A stretch of DNA of 64,000 bases from Salinicoccus sediminis (GCF_000986795.1 NZ_LAYZ01000002.1:310001-374000), one strand, 5' to 3'; positions 53,949-63,546 are shown, numbered from the stretch's first letter. The notes: a model not told the origin generated them from the sequence alone. Made by a program: numbers and translations.

Positions 53949-53984
53949 AAAAAGACATCTTCTGTAAAAGGGAGGTGTCTTTTT
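53949..53984. terminator. Terminator before the siderophore operon
   Basis: AAAAAGACATCT (53949-53960) pairs with AGGTGTCTTTTT (53973-53984), one G-U pair. It ends the small-gene transcript and may act on either strand. The rest of the 53895-54174 gap is AT-rich and holds the siderophore promoter. Confidence 0.85.
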
Positions 53985-54095
53985 CATGTTTGCAAACATA
54001 CATCATAAAAAATTTTCTGATTCCGGGAAAGCCCGCCAAATCAAGTTACAAGGAAATAATATTTATTTTCTGTAGACGGATTTTTCAGAAAATCT

Positions 54096-54124
54096 TTGAC
54101 TTTCAAAAATGACTTACGTAACAT
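54096..54124 (+). promoter_or_regulatory. Promoter of the siderophore operon
   Basis: TTGACT (54096-54101) and TAACAT (54119-54124), 17 bases apart, lie just upstream of a Fur box. Confidence 0.75.
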
Positions 54125-54136
54125 ACGCTACGAGAT

Positions 54137-54151
54137 TGATAATCATTCTCA
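54137..54151. promoter_or_regulatory. Fur box
   Basis: TGATAATCATTCTCA matches the 7-1-7 Fur consensus TGATAATNATTATCA at all but one position. It lies over the predicted transcription start, so iron-loaded Fur would repress the operon. Confidence 0.9.
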
Positions 54152-54174
54152 ATTAAAGATTAGGAGTGGATAAA

Positions 54175-55539
54175 ATGAAATCAGTTCTGACACCAGATTT
54201 GAATAATAGAGCACTGTTGGAATCTCAGGAAAAATGGGAATCGAATGCCCGTTCCTATCCGAGAAGACTTCCGCTGGCCATGGATAAAGCCGGGGGTATA
54301 TATGTTTCGGATATGGACGGAAAAGATTATATAGATTGTCTCGCGGGTGCGGGGACACTTGCCCTTGGCCATAATCATGAAGTGATAAAGGATGCGGTGC
54401 AGAATGTGCTTGATTCGGGGCTTCCGCTGCATACGCTCGATTTTACAACCCCGGTGAAAGAGAAGTTCGTGGATGAACTGTTTGATGCGCTGCCGGATTC
54501 CTTTGCGGAAAAAGCGAAAATACAGTTTTGTGGTCCGACAGGCGGAGACGGCATAGAAGCGGCGCTGAAATTGGTTAAGACGGCAACGGGCAACCGTTCG
54601 ATACTATCTTTCCAGGGCGGTTATCATGGTTCGACGCACGGGACATTGAGCGTGAGTGGAACTCTCGGTCCGAAAGAGGATATTCACGCGCTGGTGCCGG
54701 ATACTCACTTCCTCCCGTACCCATATGAATACCGCTGTCCTTTTGGCATCGGAGAAGAGGGTCATAAGGTGTGCAGCACATACATCGAAAACCTGCTCGA
54801 CAATCCGGAAAGCGGCATAGTCAGTCCGGCCGGAATCATTGTCGAGGTGGTGCAGGGCGAAGGCGGATCGGTGCCTGCACCGATCGAGTGGCTGAAAGAA
54901 TTAAGGCGCATCACCCGGGAACGGGACCTCCCGCTCATCATTGATGAAGTGCAGACGGGGCTTGGCCGTACGGGCAGGATGTTTGCGTTTGAACACGCCG
55001 GTATCGAGCCGGATATCCTTGTTCTGTCCAAAGCCATCGGAGGCAGCCTGCCGCTGTCGGTCATGCTATACGACGGGCGTCTGGACCAGTGGGAAGCCGG
55101 TGCTCATATCGGTACATTCCGAGGAAACCAGATGGGGATGGCAGCAGGACAGGCCAGCCTGAAATACATCAGGGAAAATGCGCTTCCGGACCAGGCGGCC
55201 ACAAACGGTGCATACTTCATGAAAAAACTGAATGAGATTCAGACTGATATGTCATCAATGGGAGATGTCCGGGGCCGCGGGCTGATGATGGGCATTGAGA
55301 TCATCAACCCGAAAGCCCGTCCGGACCAGATCGGCAGCTATCCTGCAGCGCCTGAACTGGCTTCAAAAATCCAGCAGGAATGCTTTAAGAGAGGGCTGAT
55401 ACTTGAAGTCGGCGGCCGCAACGGATCGGTCATCCGTCTCCTCCCCCCTCTTATCATTACGAAAGAACAGATTGATGAAGTACTGATGCGTTTCCATGAA
55501 TCGATAAAAACTGCAGAAGCCCATTTCGGACTGCAATAG
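54175..55539 (+). CDS. rhbA: Diaminobutyrate-2-oxoglutarate aminotransferase
   Basis: A 454-residue class III PLP aminotransferase that makes L-2,4-diaminobutyrate from aspartate semialdehyde and glutamate. Motifs are GPTGGDGIEAALKLVKTATG near residue 122, SFQGGYHGSTHGTLSVSG, and LIIDEVQTGLGRTGRMFAFE, followed by the PLP lysine in LVLSKAIGGSLPLSV near residue 287. The start is ATG 54175, eight bases after AGGAG; the GTG at 54166 overlaps that site. It is the first gene of a Fur-controlled operon whose order equals rhizobial rhbABCDEF, and begins synthesis of the diaminopropane arms of the siderophore. Confidence 0.93.
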   Translation: MKSVLTPDLNNRALLESQEKWESNARSYPRRLPLAMDKAGGIYVSDMDGKDYIDCLAGAGTLALGHNHEVIKDAVQNVLDSGLPLHTLDFTTPVKEKFVDELFDALPDSFAEKAKIQFCGPTGGDGIEAALKLVKTATGNRSILSFQGGYHGSTHGTLSVSGTLGPKEDIHALVPDTHFLPYPYEYRCPFGIGEEGHKVCSTYIENLLDNPESGIVSPAGIIVEVVQGEGGSVPAPIEWLKELRRITRERDLPLIIDEVQTGLGRTGRMFAFEHAGIEPDILVLSKAIGGSLPLSVMLYDGRLDQWEAGAHIGTFRGNQMGMAAGQASLKYIRENALPDQAATNGAYFMKKLNEIQTDMSSMGDVRGRGLMMGIEIINPKARPDQIGSYPAAPELASKIQQECFKRGLILEVGGRNGSVIRLLPPLIITKEQIDEVLMRFHESIKTAEAHFGLQ

Positions 55540-55551
55540 AGGTGTGTGGAT

Positions 55552-57069
55552 ATGAAGGCCGAATATGAAAAATGGTTTCTGAACACAGGTGAAAAAAGCG
55601 CGAAAGCATTTTCTGAACTGATGGATAGTACGATCAATCTGATTTCGGAGGAATTGATGGCATCCGGGCAGCCATTTTCCGGTTGTTCACGGCATGAAAT
55701 CCGGAACCTGGTGAGTGAGGTGAGCAAAATACCGGCTGAGGGAGAGGATATGGATGATGTGATGGAGGATATCGGCGACAGCATCATCCGGAACTCAATG
55801 AATGTATCGAATCCTTCCGCCATGGCCCACCTGCATTGTCCGCCGCTCATCCCGTCGGTCGCAGCAGAGACACTTATCGGTGCCATAAACCAATCGATGG
55901 ACTCCTGGGACCAGAGTCCGGCGGCGACATATGTGGAGGAGGAGATGATCCGGTTCTTCAGAGAAAGAATCGGTTATGGAGAGGCCGCTGACGGCGTATT
56001 CACAGGCGGAGGAACCCAGTCCAATTATATGGGGATGCTGCTTGCAAGGAACAGGGCCTGCAGTACGCACTTCAATGTGGATGTCCACAGGGAAGGGCTG
56101 CCGCCTGATGCGCGTAAATTAAGGATACTTTGTTCCGAGCATGCCCATTTCACAGTGCAGAAATCATCGGCCCGGCTCGGACTGGGAACAGACGCGGTTG
56201 TAACAGTGAAGGCGGACAGCCGGGGACGGCTTTCTATGGAGGATGCAGAAGAAAGATTGAAAGAGATGTATCTGGAAGGATTGATTCCTTTCATGGTTGT
56301 AGCCACTGCGGGCACAACCGATTTTGGAAGTATAGATGACATGGAAAGCATTTCAGTTCTTGCGGATGCCCACCGGTTATGGATGCATGTCGATGCGGCG
56401 TATGGAGGGGCGTTGCTGTTTTCCCATGACTACGCCAATTATCTCGAGCACATATGCAATGCGGATTCAGTTGCTGTAGATTTCCATAAACTTTTCTATC
56501 AGACCATCAGCTGCGGGGCATTCTTTGTAAAGGACAGGGATTCTTTCACGCTGATTGAGCACCATGCGGATTATTTGAATCCTGAGGAGGATGATACCGG
56601 GGGGATTCCCAACCTTGTAGGAAAGAGTGTGCAGACCAGCAGGCGTTTCGACGCTTTGAAAATACTCATGACTTTTAAAATGATGGGGACGGATGCATTC
56701 GGGGACATAATCGATCACACCATCCACCTGGCGGAAAAGACAGCGGAACGTCTTTACGACTTTGGGTTTGAAGTGCCGCGCAGGCCGGTCATCAACGCTG
56801 TTTTGTTCCGCTATATCCCTGAAAACGACATGAGTCCGGTTCAGATTGATGAAATCAACTTGGAGATGCAGAATCATTTCTACCGGAGCGGTGAACTCAT
56901 AATGGCAAAGACGAAACACGATGGCTCGGTCTTTTTGAAATTCACGATGCTTAACCCGCTGAATTCGGCAGACCGGATGGAAGGCCACATCAGGGAGATG
57001 AAGCGGGTTGCCGCGCATATTGAGCAAAGGGAAAAGGAGGAAGCATATGGATACTCACTTCATAGCTGA
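55552..57069 (+). CDS. rhbB: L-2,4-diaminobutyrate decarboxylase
   Basis: A 505-residue group II PLP decarboxylase converting 2,4-diaminobutyrate to 1,3-diaminopropane. The substrate and cofactor regions are visible: NPSAMAHLHCPPLIPSVAAE near residue 85, GVFTGGGTQSNYMGMLLARN near residue 147, ATAGTTDFGSIDDM and HVDAAYGGALLFS. The PLP lysine is in SVAVDFHKLFYQ near residue 310. GAGGTG lies seven bases before ATG 55552. It starts 12 bases after rhbA, and its 3' end overlaps the next gene's start. Confidence 0.94.
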   Translation: MKAEYEKWFLNTGEKSAKAFSELMDSTINLISEELMASGQPFSGCSRHEIRNLVSEVSKIPAEGEDMDDVMEDIGDSIIRNSMNVSNPSAMAHLHCPPLIPSVAAETLIGAINQSMDSWDQSPAATYVEEEMIRFFRERIGYGEAADGVFTGGGTQSNYMGMLLARNRACSTHFNVDVHREGLPPDARKLRILCSEHAHFTVQKSSARLGLGTDAVVTVKADSRGRLSMEDAEERLKEMYLEGLIPFMVVATAGTTDFGSIDDMESISVLADAHRLWMHVDAAYGGALLFSHDYANYLEHICNADSVAVDFHKLFYQTISCGAFFVKDRDSFTLIEHHADYLNPEEDDTGGIPNLVGKSVQTSRRFDALKILMTFKMMGTDAFGDIIDHTIHLAEKTAERLYDFGFEVPRRPVINAVLFRYIPENDMSPVQIDEINLEMQNHFYRSGELIMAKTKHDGSVFLKFTMLNPLNSADRMEGHIREMKRVAAHIEQREKEEAYGYSLHS

Positions 57070-58840
57070 ACATCTGACGATGCAGAACCTGTTGAATTGT
57101 TATATCAAAGAAACCGGCAGAGGAGAATGGCAGGAACAAACCATGCCGGGACTCCCAGATGAACATGAATCAATACTCACAGTCCCTTTCGACAGACAGA
57201 GTATCATCTTATATATACCCGTACGCTACAGATCGGAGACAGGAAGGCATATATTTTCGGAAGATATGTATTACCGGTTGTTGGAAGGTGAACTGCAGCG
57301 CCTTGATTTTCTCACACTCATCCATGTCATGCAGAAAGATCTGGGTGAAATGACCACGGAGAATGTACATACGGAGGAAATGGTGCTGAGGACAATCCTG
57401 AGCTATCAGACGATGGAAGGCAACCTTTCCTGCCGCAGCCGGGATTACGATGAATGTTATCAGACAGATAAGACATTCCTGCAGTCGGAACAGTCTCTTC
57501 TTGCCGGCCATCAGCTGCATCCGACACCGAAAAGCCTGCAGGGAATCGATGAAGAGGAACTGGGGATCTACCTGCCGGAGAGGAAAGGGGCTTTCCAGCT
57601 TCATTATTTCCTGGCAGAAGAAGAACTGGTTGAAGAAGATTCGGCAGCCAGGCACCGGGCCTCCACCATCATCAAGGAGGAGTTGAAGCGAGATCCACTG
57701 GCCACTGATGACTTCAAAAGAAGGTACTGCCGGGAGGATGCGGCACCGCTGATTCCGGTGCATCCTCTCCAGGCACGGAAACTTTTAGGAAGGGACGATG
57801 TAAAGCATCATATCGAAGCGGGAAGACTCATCTACCTGGGGCCAAAGGGCAGGAAATATCACCCCACATCATCTGTGCGTACAGTCTATAACCGGAATGC
57901 GGATTATATGTATAAATTTTCGATTCCGGTGAAAATCACGAATTCATTGAGAATGAATAAACGCAAGGAGCTTGACCGCGGAGTTGAAGTGAGTCATCTG
58001 CTAAGGGAAGTTATGAAGAGTGATATGGGGGCGCTGCACCCAAAATTCCAGATCATTGAAGATCCGGCCTATATCACATTGGATCTTGGAGGCAATGAAT
58101 CGGGTTTTGAAGTCGTCATCCGTGACAATCCGTTTCAAAATGACAGAGAAGAGAGGACGACACTCCTTGCAGGGCTCTGCCAGGACCATATCGCCGGCGG
58201 GAAATCACACCTTGCGAATATCATTGAAAAAATTGCAGGGAATGAACAGATTTCCACTGGCCGGGCAAGTGAAAACTGGTTTCGGCGCTATTTGGAAATC
58301 AGTCTGAGGCCGCTTTACCGGATGTATACGACATACGGCATCGCCCTTGAACCGCATCAGCAGAACGCAGTCGTGAAAATGAATGTATCCGGCTATCCCG
58401 AAAGGTTTTATTCGAGGGATAATCAGGGGTATTATTTCATGGAATCCAAGGCGCAGAATCTCAGAGAGATAGTGCCGGGGCTTAACGAAAAAAGTGACAC
58501 CATATGTGCAGACGGAATTGCCGAGGAGCGTTTCCGCTATTATTTCTTCTTCAATAATCTGTTCGGTCTGATCAATGCATTCGGTGTCAACCGGCTGGCC
58601 GATGAGCAGCAGCTGCTGAGTATTTTAAGGGACGAACTGTTGGAGCTTTTCAGGAAATACGGGGATTCAACAGACCTGATAAATTCACTGCTGAATGAAG
58701 AAACGCTCCCGTGCAAGGCGAATCTGCTGACAAGATTTTACGGTATGGACGAACTTGAGGGAACGCTTGAGACACAATCGGTCTATGCTCCTGCGGGCAA
58801 CCCGCTTTATGAAACGGCAGGTGGACTTTATGAAGTTTGA
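57047..58840 (+). CDS. rhbC: IucA/IucC family siderophore synthetase (RhbC-like)
   Basis: A 597-residue NRPS-independent siderophore synthetase, which uses ATP to join a citrate carboxyl group to an amine. Family motifs are GHQLHPTPKS at residues 154-163, AAPLIPVHPLQARKLL, the ATP-binding SSVRTVYN region, LGGNESGFEVVIRDN, and GIALEPHQQNAVVKMN in the C-terminal part. ATG 57047 has AAAGGAGG six bases upstream and overlaps rhbB by 23 bases. In the rhizobactin 1021 pathway the two synthetases act one after the other; which one acts first here cannot be read from sequence. Confidence 0.94.
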   Translation: MDTHFIAEHLTMQNLLNCYIKETGRGEWQEQTMPGLPDEHESILTVPFDRQSIILYIPVRYRSETGRHIFSEDMYYRLLEGELQRLDFLTLIHVMQKDLGEMTTENVHTEEMVLRTILSYQTMEGNLSCRSRDYDECYQTDKTFLQSEQSLLAGHQLHPTPKSLQGIDEEELGIYLPERKGAFQLHYFLAEEELVEEDSAARHRASTIIKEELKRDPLATDDFKRRYCREDAAPLIPVHPLQARKLLGRDDVKHHIEAGRLIYLGPKGRKYHPTSSVRTVYNRNADYMYKFSIPVKITNSLRMNKRKELDRGVEVSHLLREVMKSDMGALHPKFQIIEDPAYITLDLGGNESGFEVVIRDNPFQNDREERTTLLAGLCQDHIAGGKSHLANIIEKIAGNEQISTGRASENWFRRYLEISLRPLYRMYTTYGIALEPHQQNAVVKMNVSGYPERFYSRDNQGYYFMESKAQNLREIVPGLNEKSDTICADGIAEERFRYYFFFNNLFGLINAFGVNRLADEQQLLSILRDELLELFRKYGDSTDLINSLLNEETLPCKANLLTRFYGMDELEGTLETQSVYAPAGNPLYETAGGLYEV

Positions 58841-59444
58841 ACAGGATATTGAACAGCCGGTGCTGTTTTGGCAATATGATCCGGTGCGGGAATTTAAAAC
58901 GGCATTCCGGGTATCATTCCGCGGTGTGACAATGGCGGATGCATCGATGCTCCATGGGTGGATGAACGAAGCACATGTCATTCCATACTGGCGACTGGAT
59001 ATCCCTTTTCTGGAGTATAAGCTGCACTTGGAAAAATCCCTTTCTGATGATCATCAGAAGCTTCTGATCGGCAAAATAAACGGCCGTCCCGTCAGCTATT
59101 GGGAAATATACCGGGTCAGGGAAGATATCATCGGCGGCTATTATGATTTCGATGATTACGACCAGGGTGTGCATCTGCTGATAGGTGACAGGGCGCATCT
59201 TGGCAAAGGATTCATCTATCCTCTGCTGATGAGGACACTCCACCTCCAGTTCCAAAAAACAGAGACGAAAAAGGTGGTGGCCGAACCTGACGTAAGAAAC
59301 GAAAAGATGATCCATGTATTCAAAAAGTGCGGTTTCATTCCAAAAAAAGAAGTGGTGCTTCCTGATAAGACGGCGCTGTTGATGATGTGCACCCGGGAAG
59401 CTTTTGAAAGGAGATGGATGGATTGGCAGGGAAACAGATTTTAG
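58830..59444 (+). CDS. rhbD: Siderophore N-acyltransferase (RhbD-like, GNAT fold)
   Basis: A 204-residue acyltransferase that acetylates the hydroxylamine made by RhbE, giving the iron-binding hydroxamate. It matches the IucB/RhbD type: NEAHVIPYWRLDIPFLEY near residue 50, GKINGRPVSYWEIYRV, then YDFDDYDQGVHLLIGDRAHL and GKGFIYPLLMRTL, which form the acetyl-CoA-binding core. The start is ATG 58830, just after AGGTGG and overlapping the rhbC end; an open extension upstream to 58755 is inside rhbC and rejected. Its 3' end overlaps rhbE. Confidence 0.92.
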   Translation: MKFEQDIEQPVLFWQYDPVREFKTAFRVSFRGVTMADASMLHGWMNEAHVIPYWRLDIPFLEYKLHLEKSLSDDHQKLLIGKINGRPVSYWEIYRVREDIIGGYYDFDDYDQGVHLLIGDRAHLGKGFIYPLLMRTLHLQFQKTETKKVVAEPDVRNEKMIHVFKKCGFIPKKEVVLPDKTALLMMCTREAFERRWMDWQGNRF

Positions 59445-60733
59445 ATGTGATTGGGATCGGTATCGGCCCGTTCAACCTGAGTATTGCGGCATTGCTTGAA
59501 AAAACAGGGCTCAATTCCATGTTTTTCGATAAAAAGTCCGGTTTCCAGTGGCATCCCGGAATGCTTATGGAAGGGACGAGTCTTCAAGTGCCGTTCATGG
59601 CGGATGCGGTGACGATGGTGGATCCGACGAGCAGTTTCAGTTTTCTGAACTATCTGCACGAAAACAACCGGTTATATCAGTTCTACTTTTATGAAAATTT
59701 CCATATTCCGAGGATTGAATATAACGATTATTGCCAGTGGGTGGCCGGGGAGCTGCCCAGTCTTCAGTTCGGCGCCGAAGTTGTGGATGTCAGTGTGACG
59801 GAGGAAGACAATTACCGTGTGACGGTAGCAGATGAGAGTGGGAAATTTGAAACGTATGAAACGAAACATATAGTAATGGGAATCGGAACAGAACCATATG
59901 TTCCGGAAAAATTCTGTATAGAAGACAGGGATGGTGTATTCCATTCATCAGCGTATATGGAAAGGAGACAGGAGGCACTTGAAACGAAATCGGTGGCGGT
60001 CATCGGGTCCGGCCAGAGTGCGGCGGAGATTTTCTATGACCTGTTGTCCAGACAGCCTGAACATGCTTACCGGCTATCGTGGTATACGCGGTCTCCGGGA
60101 TTCTATCCGATGGAATATTCAAAGCTCGGGCTGGAGCACTTTACTCCGGATTATACGAAATATTTCTATCAGCTGCCGAAATGGAAGAAATCGGATGTCC
60201 TGGAAAAACAGTCATTGCTGTATAAGGGCATCAGCTTTGAAACAATATCCGATATATACGATTTGCTGTATGAGCGTTCAATTGGAGGCTGTCCCGACGT
60301 GCATCTTCAGCCCCTTACGGAACTGGACTCAGTCGAAGAGTGGAGTGATGGGTACAGACTTTTGCTCCATCAGCATGAACAGGAAAAAAAGATGGAGCAG
60401 ACAGTGGATATTGTCATATTAGCCACCGGCTACCGGCAGTATGTCCCGGATTTCCTGAAAGGCGTCGAGCATCTGCTGGAATGGGACGGGGCAGGACGAT
60501 TGGTTATACAGGAGAACTATGAAGCGAAGGCAAAGACCGGCCGCAGTCGCCTGTTCATCCAGAACGGGGAACTGCATACTCACGGGGTGGGGGCACCCGA
60601 TCTCGGACTCGGAGCATTCAGGAGCGCGTGCATTATCAACCAGATTGCGGACGAAGAGATCTATCAGATTCATGAACAGAATGCATTCCAGAAGTTCGGA
60701 GCGAGTAAAAATACTGTGACAGTGGAATCATGA
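59423..60733 (+). CDS. rhbE: Diaminopropane/lysine N-monooxygenase (RhbE-like)
   Basis: A flavin- and NADPH-dependent N-hydroxylase of the IucD/SidA family, about 436 residues. The FAD motif GIGIGPFNLSIAALLEK is at the N-terminus, the substrate region is FQWHPGMLMEGTSLQVPFMA, the NADPH motif is AVIGSGQSAAEIFYD near residue 195, and ILATGYRQYVPDFL is in the late part. It hydroxylates the terminal amine of 1,3-diaminopropane. Start choice: AAAGGAG at 59407-59413 is nine bases before TTG 59423; ATG 59414 is in frame but touches the binding site. Confidence 0.93.
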   Translation: MAGKQILDVIGIGIGPFNLSIAALLEKTGLNSMFFDKKSGFQWHPGMLMEGTSLQVPFMADAVTMVDPTSSFSFLNYLHENNRLYQFYFYENFHIPRIEYNDYCQWVAGELPSLQFGAEVVDVSVTEEDNYRVTVADESGKFETYETKHIVMGIGTEPYVPEKFCIEDRDGVFHSSAYMERRQEALETKSVAVIGSGQSAAEIFYDLLSRQPEHAYRLSWYTRSPGFYPMEYSKLGLEHFTPDYTKYFYQLPKWKKSDVLEKQSLLYKGISFETISDIYDLLYERSIGGCPDVHLQPLTELDSVEEWSDGYRLLLHQHEQEKKMEQTVDIVILATGYRQYVPDFLKGVEHLLEWDGAGRLVIQENYEAKAKTGRSRLFIQNGELHTHGVGAPDLGLGAFRSACIINQIADEEIYQIHEQNAFQKFGASKNTVTVES

Positions 60734-60748
60734 AAAGGAGTTGTAAAT

Positions 60749-62554
60749 GTGGGGATATCAGAAACACCTTTATCAATGCTGAACGAAGAGAACTGGCGGA
60801 AGGCCGACCGGAATCTATTATCCAAAATGCTTCAGGAATTCATTTATGAAGAGATATTCATTCCGGAAATGATAAGTGAAGAAAATGGTGTGCTTACTTA
60901 TGAGTGGATGGACAGAAAAGGTTCAGTCTACCGATTCAGGGCGCGTAAACGCATGTTTGACAGTGTTTCCGTCCTGTCTGAAACCGTTGAAGTGCTGAGT
61001 GATGAGAACAGGTCCATGCCGTCATCAATGAGATTCCTGTTCAGTATCAGGGAAGAGGCAGATATGACAGGGTCCACTGCCGGACATCTGGTACGGGAAT
61101 ACCTGCATACGCTGCTTGCAGATACGGTCATCTCAGACAAGTCGAAAACGGCAGAGGAGCTTGTTGAACTGGATTATGCTGAGCTTGAAGGAGAGATGAC
61201 CGGTCATCCCTGGATCACGTACAATAAAGGGCGCATCGGTTTCGGGTATGAGGATTATCTCAGGTTTGCACCGGAAAAGCAGGAAAAGGTTCAAATCTCA
61301 TGGATTGCCGTCCACCGTAATATCGGAACATTCCATTCTGTTGAAGATGTCTGTTATGACGAGGTCATCGGACAGGAACTCGGTGGGCCGGCGGTTGACG
61401 ATTTCATCAAGACGCTTGAGAACAAAAGCCTCAAGCCGGAAGAGTATTATTTCATGCCGGTCCACATATGGCAATGGAACCATTCCATCGTGCCGATGTT
61501 TGCAGGAGAGATTGCGGAAAATAGTATTGTTCCGCTTGGCGAAGGCGCTGATGTATATCTCCCCCAGCAGTCGATCCGCACATTCGTCAATATGAGTGAC
61601 AAAGAAAAATTCCATGTGAAATTGCCCATGAGCATACTGAATACACTGGTCTACAGAGGGTTGCCCGGAGAACGCACGGTCATCGCCCCGGAAGTTACAG
61701 CCTTCATGAAAGATATACTTGAGGGTGATGCGTACCTGAAAGATGAATGCAGGGTAGGGCTGTTGGGGGAAGTGGCGACGATGAATGTAGACCATCCGGT
61801 CTTCAGTGAAGTTGACGGTGTGCCTTACCAGTATCAGGAACTGCTCGGTGTCGTGTGGCGGGAGAGCATATACAAGGCGCTCGAAACATGTGAACATGCG
61901 ATTACGCTGGCAGCATTGCTGCACGTGGATCATGAAGATACACCGTTTGTTTCAAAATTGATTGAGAAATCAGGGCTGACGGCAGAAGAGTGGGTGAAAA
62001 GACTGATGCATGCCCTGTTGCCGCCACTGGTGCACTTCATGTATCAGTATGGTACCGTGTTCTCGCCACACGGACAGAATACGGTGCTCGTACTGAAAGA
62101 TTTCATTCCGGAACGTATAATCATGAAAGATTTTGTGGACGACGTCAACATTAGTGACCGGCCGCTGCCGGAACTGGGCACACTCTCGGACAATCTGAAA
62201 GCAGTCCTGCGTACAGAAGAACCGGAAGGGCTGACCCAGTTCATACTTACAGGGCTTTTCATCTGTCATTTCCGTTACCTGGCGGATATACTCGAAGATT
62301 ACGAAGGGCTTCCAGAGAGTGGCTTCTGGCAGATGGCAAGGGAGGAAATACTTACCTATCAGGGGAGATTTCCACACTTGAACGACAGATTCGAACTGTT
62401 CGACCTGCTGAGGCCGACATTCACAAAACTGGCACTGAACCGCAATCGCATGCTTGACTACGGATATGAAGACGGTGATGACCGACCCCATGCAAGCGAG
62501 CATGGAGAGGTGACCAATGCGCTCCACAGACAGGAAGCGGCAAAAATGAATTGA
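60749..62554 (+). CDS. rhbF: IucA/IucC family siderophore synthetase (RhbF-like)
   Basis: The second NRPS-independent synthetase, 601 residues, completing the citrate-bis-hydroxamate. Motifs are MTGHPWITYNKGRIGFGYED at residues 150-169, MPVHIWQWNHSIVP, then QSIRTFVNMSDKEKFHVKLP, and VFSPHGQNTVLVLKDF in the C-terminal part. The start is GTG 60749, eight bases after AAGGAG; the ATG at 60747 in another frame stops quickly. It is the last gene of the operon. No exporter, receptor or reductase gene for the siderophore follows. Confidence 0.94.
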   Translation: MGISETPLSMLNEENWRKADRNLLSKMLQEFIYEEIFIPEMISEENGVLTYEWMDRKGSVYRFRARKRMFDSVSVLSETVEVLSDENRSMPSSMRFLFSIREEADMTGSTAGHLVREYLHTLLADTVISDKSKTAEELVELDYAELEGEMTGHPWITYNKGRIGFGYEDYLRFAPEKQEKVQISWIAVHRNIGTFHSVEDVCYDEVIGQELGGPAVDDFIKTLENKSLKPEEYYFMPVHIWQWNHSIVPMFAGEIAENSIVPLGEGADVYLPQQSIRTFVNMSDKEKFHVKLPMSILNTLVYRGLPGERTVIAPEVTAFMKDILEGDAYLKDECRVGLLGEVATMNVDHPVFSEVDGVPYQYQELLGVVWRESIYKALETCEHAITLAALLHVDHEDTPFVSKLIEKSGLTAEEWVKRLMHALLPPLVHFMYQYGTVFSPHGQNTVLVLKDFIPERIIMKDFVDDVNISDRPLPELGTLSDNLKAVLRTEEPEGLTQFILTGLFICHFRYLADILEDYEGLPESGFWQMAREEILTYQGRFPHLNDRFELFDLLRPTFTKLALNRNRMLDYGYEDGDDRPHASEHGEVTNALHRQEAAKMN

Positions 62555-62567
62555 TGGATGAAATCGG

Positions 62568-62592
62568 AGACAGTATCCATTGGATGCTGTCT
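62568..62592. terminator. Hairpin at the end of the siderophore operon
   Basis: AGACAGTATCC (62568-62578) pairs with GGATGCTGTCT (62582-62592), one G-U pair and an ATT loop. There is no T tract on either strand, so it may be a weak terminator or a 3' stabilising hairpin between convergent genes. Confidence 0.5.
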
Positions 62593-62616
62593 TCGCTGAT
62601 ATTCGGATGAGTGTCT

Positions 62617-63477
62617 TCAAATACTGTAATATTCTTTGACGAACTGCATCAGACTGCTGACTATTCTCAGATCCAATGTCTCTTCTTTATACAGGAACCA
62701 GGAGTTGCGGACGATGTTTCTGCCGTCTGTTTTCATATCCAGAGTATAAAGATCATCTTCATCATGGATACTGATGTTCGGCATCAAAGAGTACCCGAGG
62801 CCCCTTTTTACCATCTCTTTGCATGTTTCTATACGGTCCACCTCCATCGATGTATGAGCGGGCCCGTCGAAGTTTTTCAGCCACCATTCATCGAATGTGT
62901 TTTTCAGAAGCGGGTCGGTCCGGTATTTTATATAGTTCAGGCGGGGCAGTTCTTCAAGCGTTATCTCCTCTTTTGAAACGACGCTCATGTGTTCCCTTGC
63001 GATCAGGATCTTTTTGCCTTTCCATCTGATATCACCGCGGAGGAACGCTGCGTGGATGGATTCATCCTGCAGATGACTGATGATATCTGAACTCCAACCG
63101 GTTTTGAGCTGAAGATCGACGTCCGGATATCGGCTGATGAAACCTTCAAGTATGTCTGGCAGCTCATAATGTGCGAAGTTGCTGGAAGAACCGAGCCTCA
63201 GCGTTCCGCTCACTTCCCTGTTCATGTTTGAAAGTGCATCTTCAGTGTTCTTCAGTTCCCTGAGCATTTTCTCAGCGTACCTTACCAGATATTCTCCTTC
63301 ACTGGTGAAGGTTATCCCTCTGTTTCCGCGGTGCATCAGAGAAATGCCGAATTCTTTTTCAAGCTGTTTGAGCCTGTAGGTGAGCGAAGGCTGGGAGATG
63401 TAGAGTTTCTTTGCGGTTTTTGTGATATTTCTTTCCTCGTATAGGATTGTGAGCAGCTGCCAGTCCTTTTCATTCAT
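62617..63477 (-). CDS. LysR-family regulator, divergent from a TcuA-like gene
   Basis: A LysR protein of about 286 residues. The helix-turn-helix is at the N-terminus (LYEERNITKTAKKLYISQPS, then LTYRLKQLEKEFG), followed by an effector-binding domain with TLRLGSSSNFAHYELPDILE near residue 95. The start could be ATG 63477, 63483 or 63486; 63477 leaves the best spacing to AGG. It is divergent from a TcuA-type flavoprotein with a 116-base control region, the classic place for a LysR activator. I infer that it controls that gene, in the way TcuR controls tricarballylate genes, rather than the siderophore operon it converges with. Confidence 0.9.
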   Translation of the reverse strand: MNEKDWQLLTILYEERNITKTAKKLYISQPSLTYRLKQLEKEFGISLMHRGNRGITFTSEGEYLVRYAEKMLRELKNTEDALSNMNREVSGTLRLGSSSNFAHYELPDILEGFISRYPDVDLQLKTGWSSDIISHLQDESIHAAFLRGDIRWKGKKILIAREHMSVVSKEEITLEELPRLNYIKYRTDPLLKNTFDEWWLKNFDGPAHTSMEVDRIETCKEMVKRGLGYSLMPNISIHDEDDLYTLDMKTDGRNIVRNSWFLYKEETLDLRIVSSLMQFVKEYYSI

Positions 63478-63546
63478 GATCATCATCCTGACATTGAATT
63501 ATTCTATCTATAACCATTGAAAATATATATTTTACTTATGTCAAGC

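Noticed and set aside
53710-53967. 85-codon frame overlapping the 59-residue gene
   Set aside because: Its start is only two bases after the AGGAGG, while the frame from 53715 has ideal spacing and better amino acid composition.
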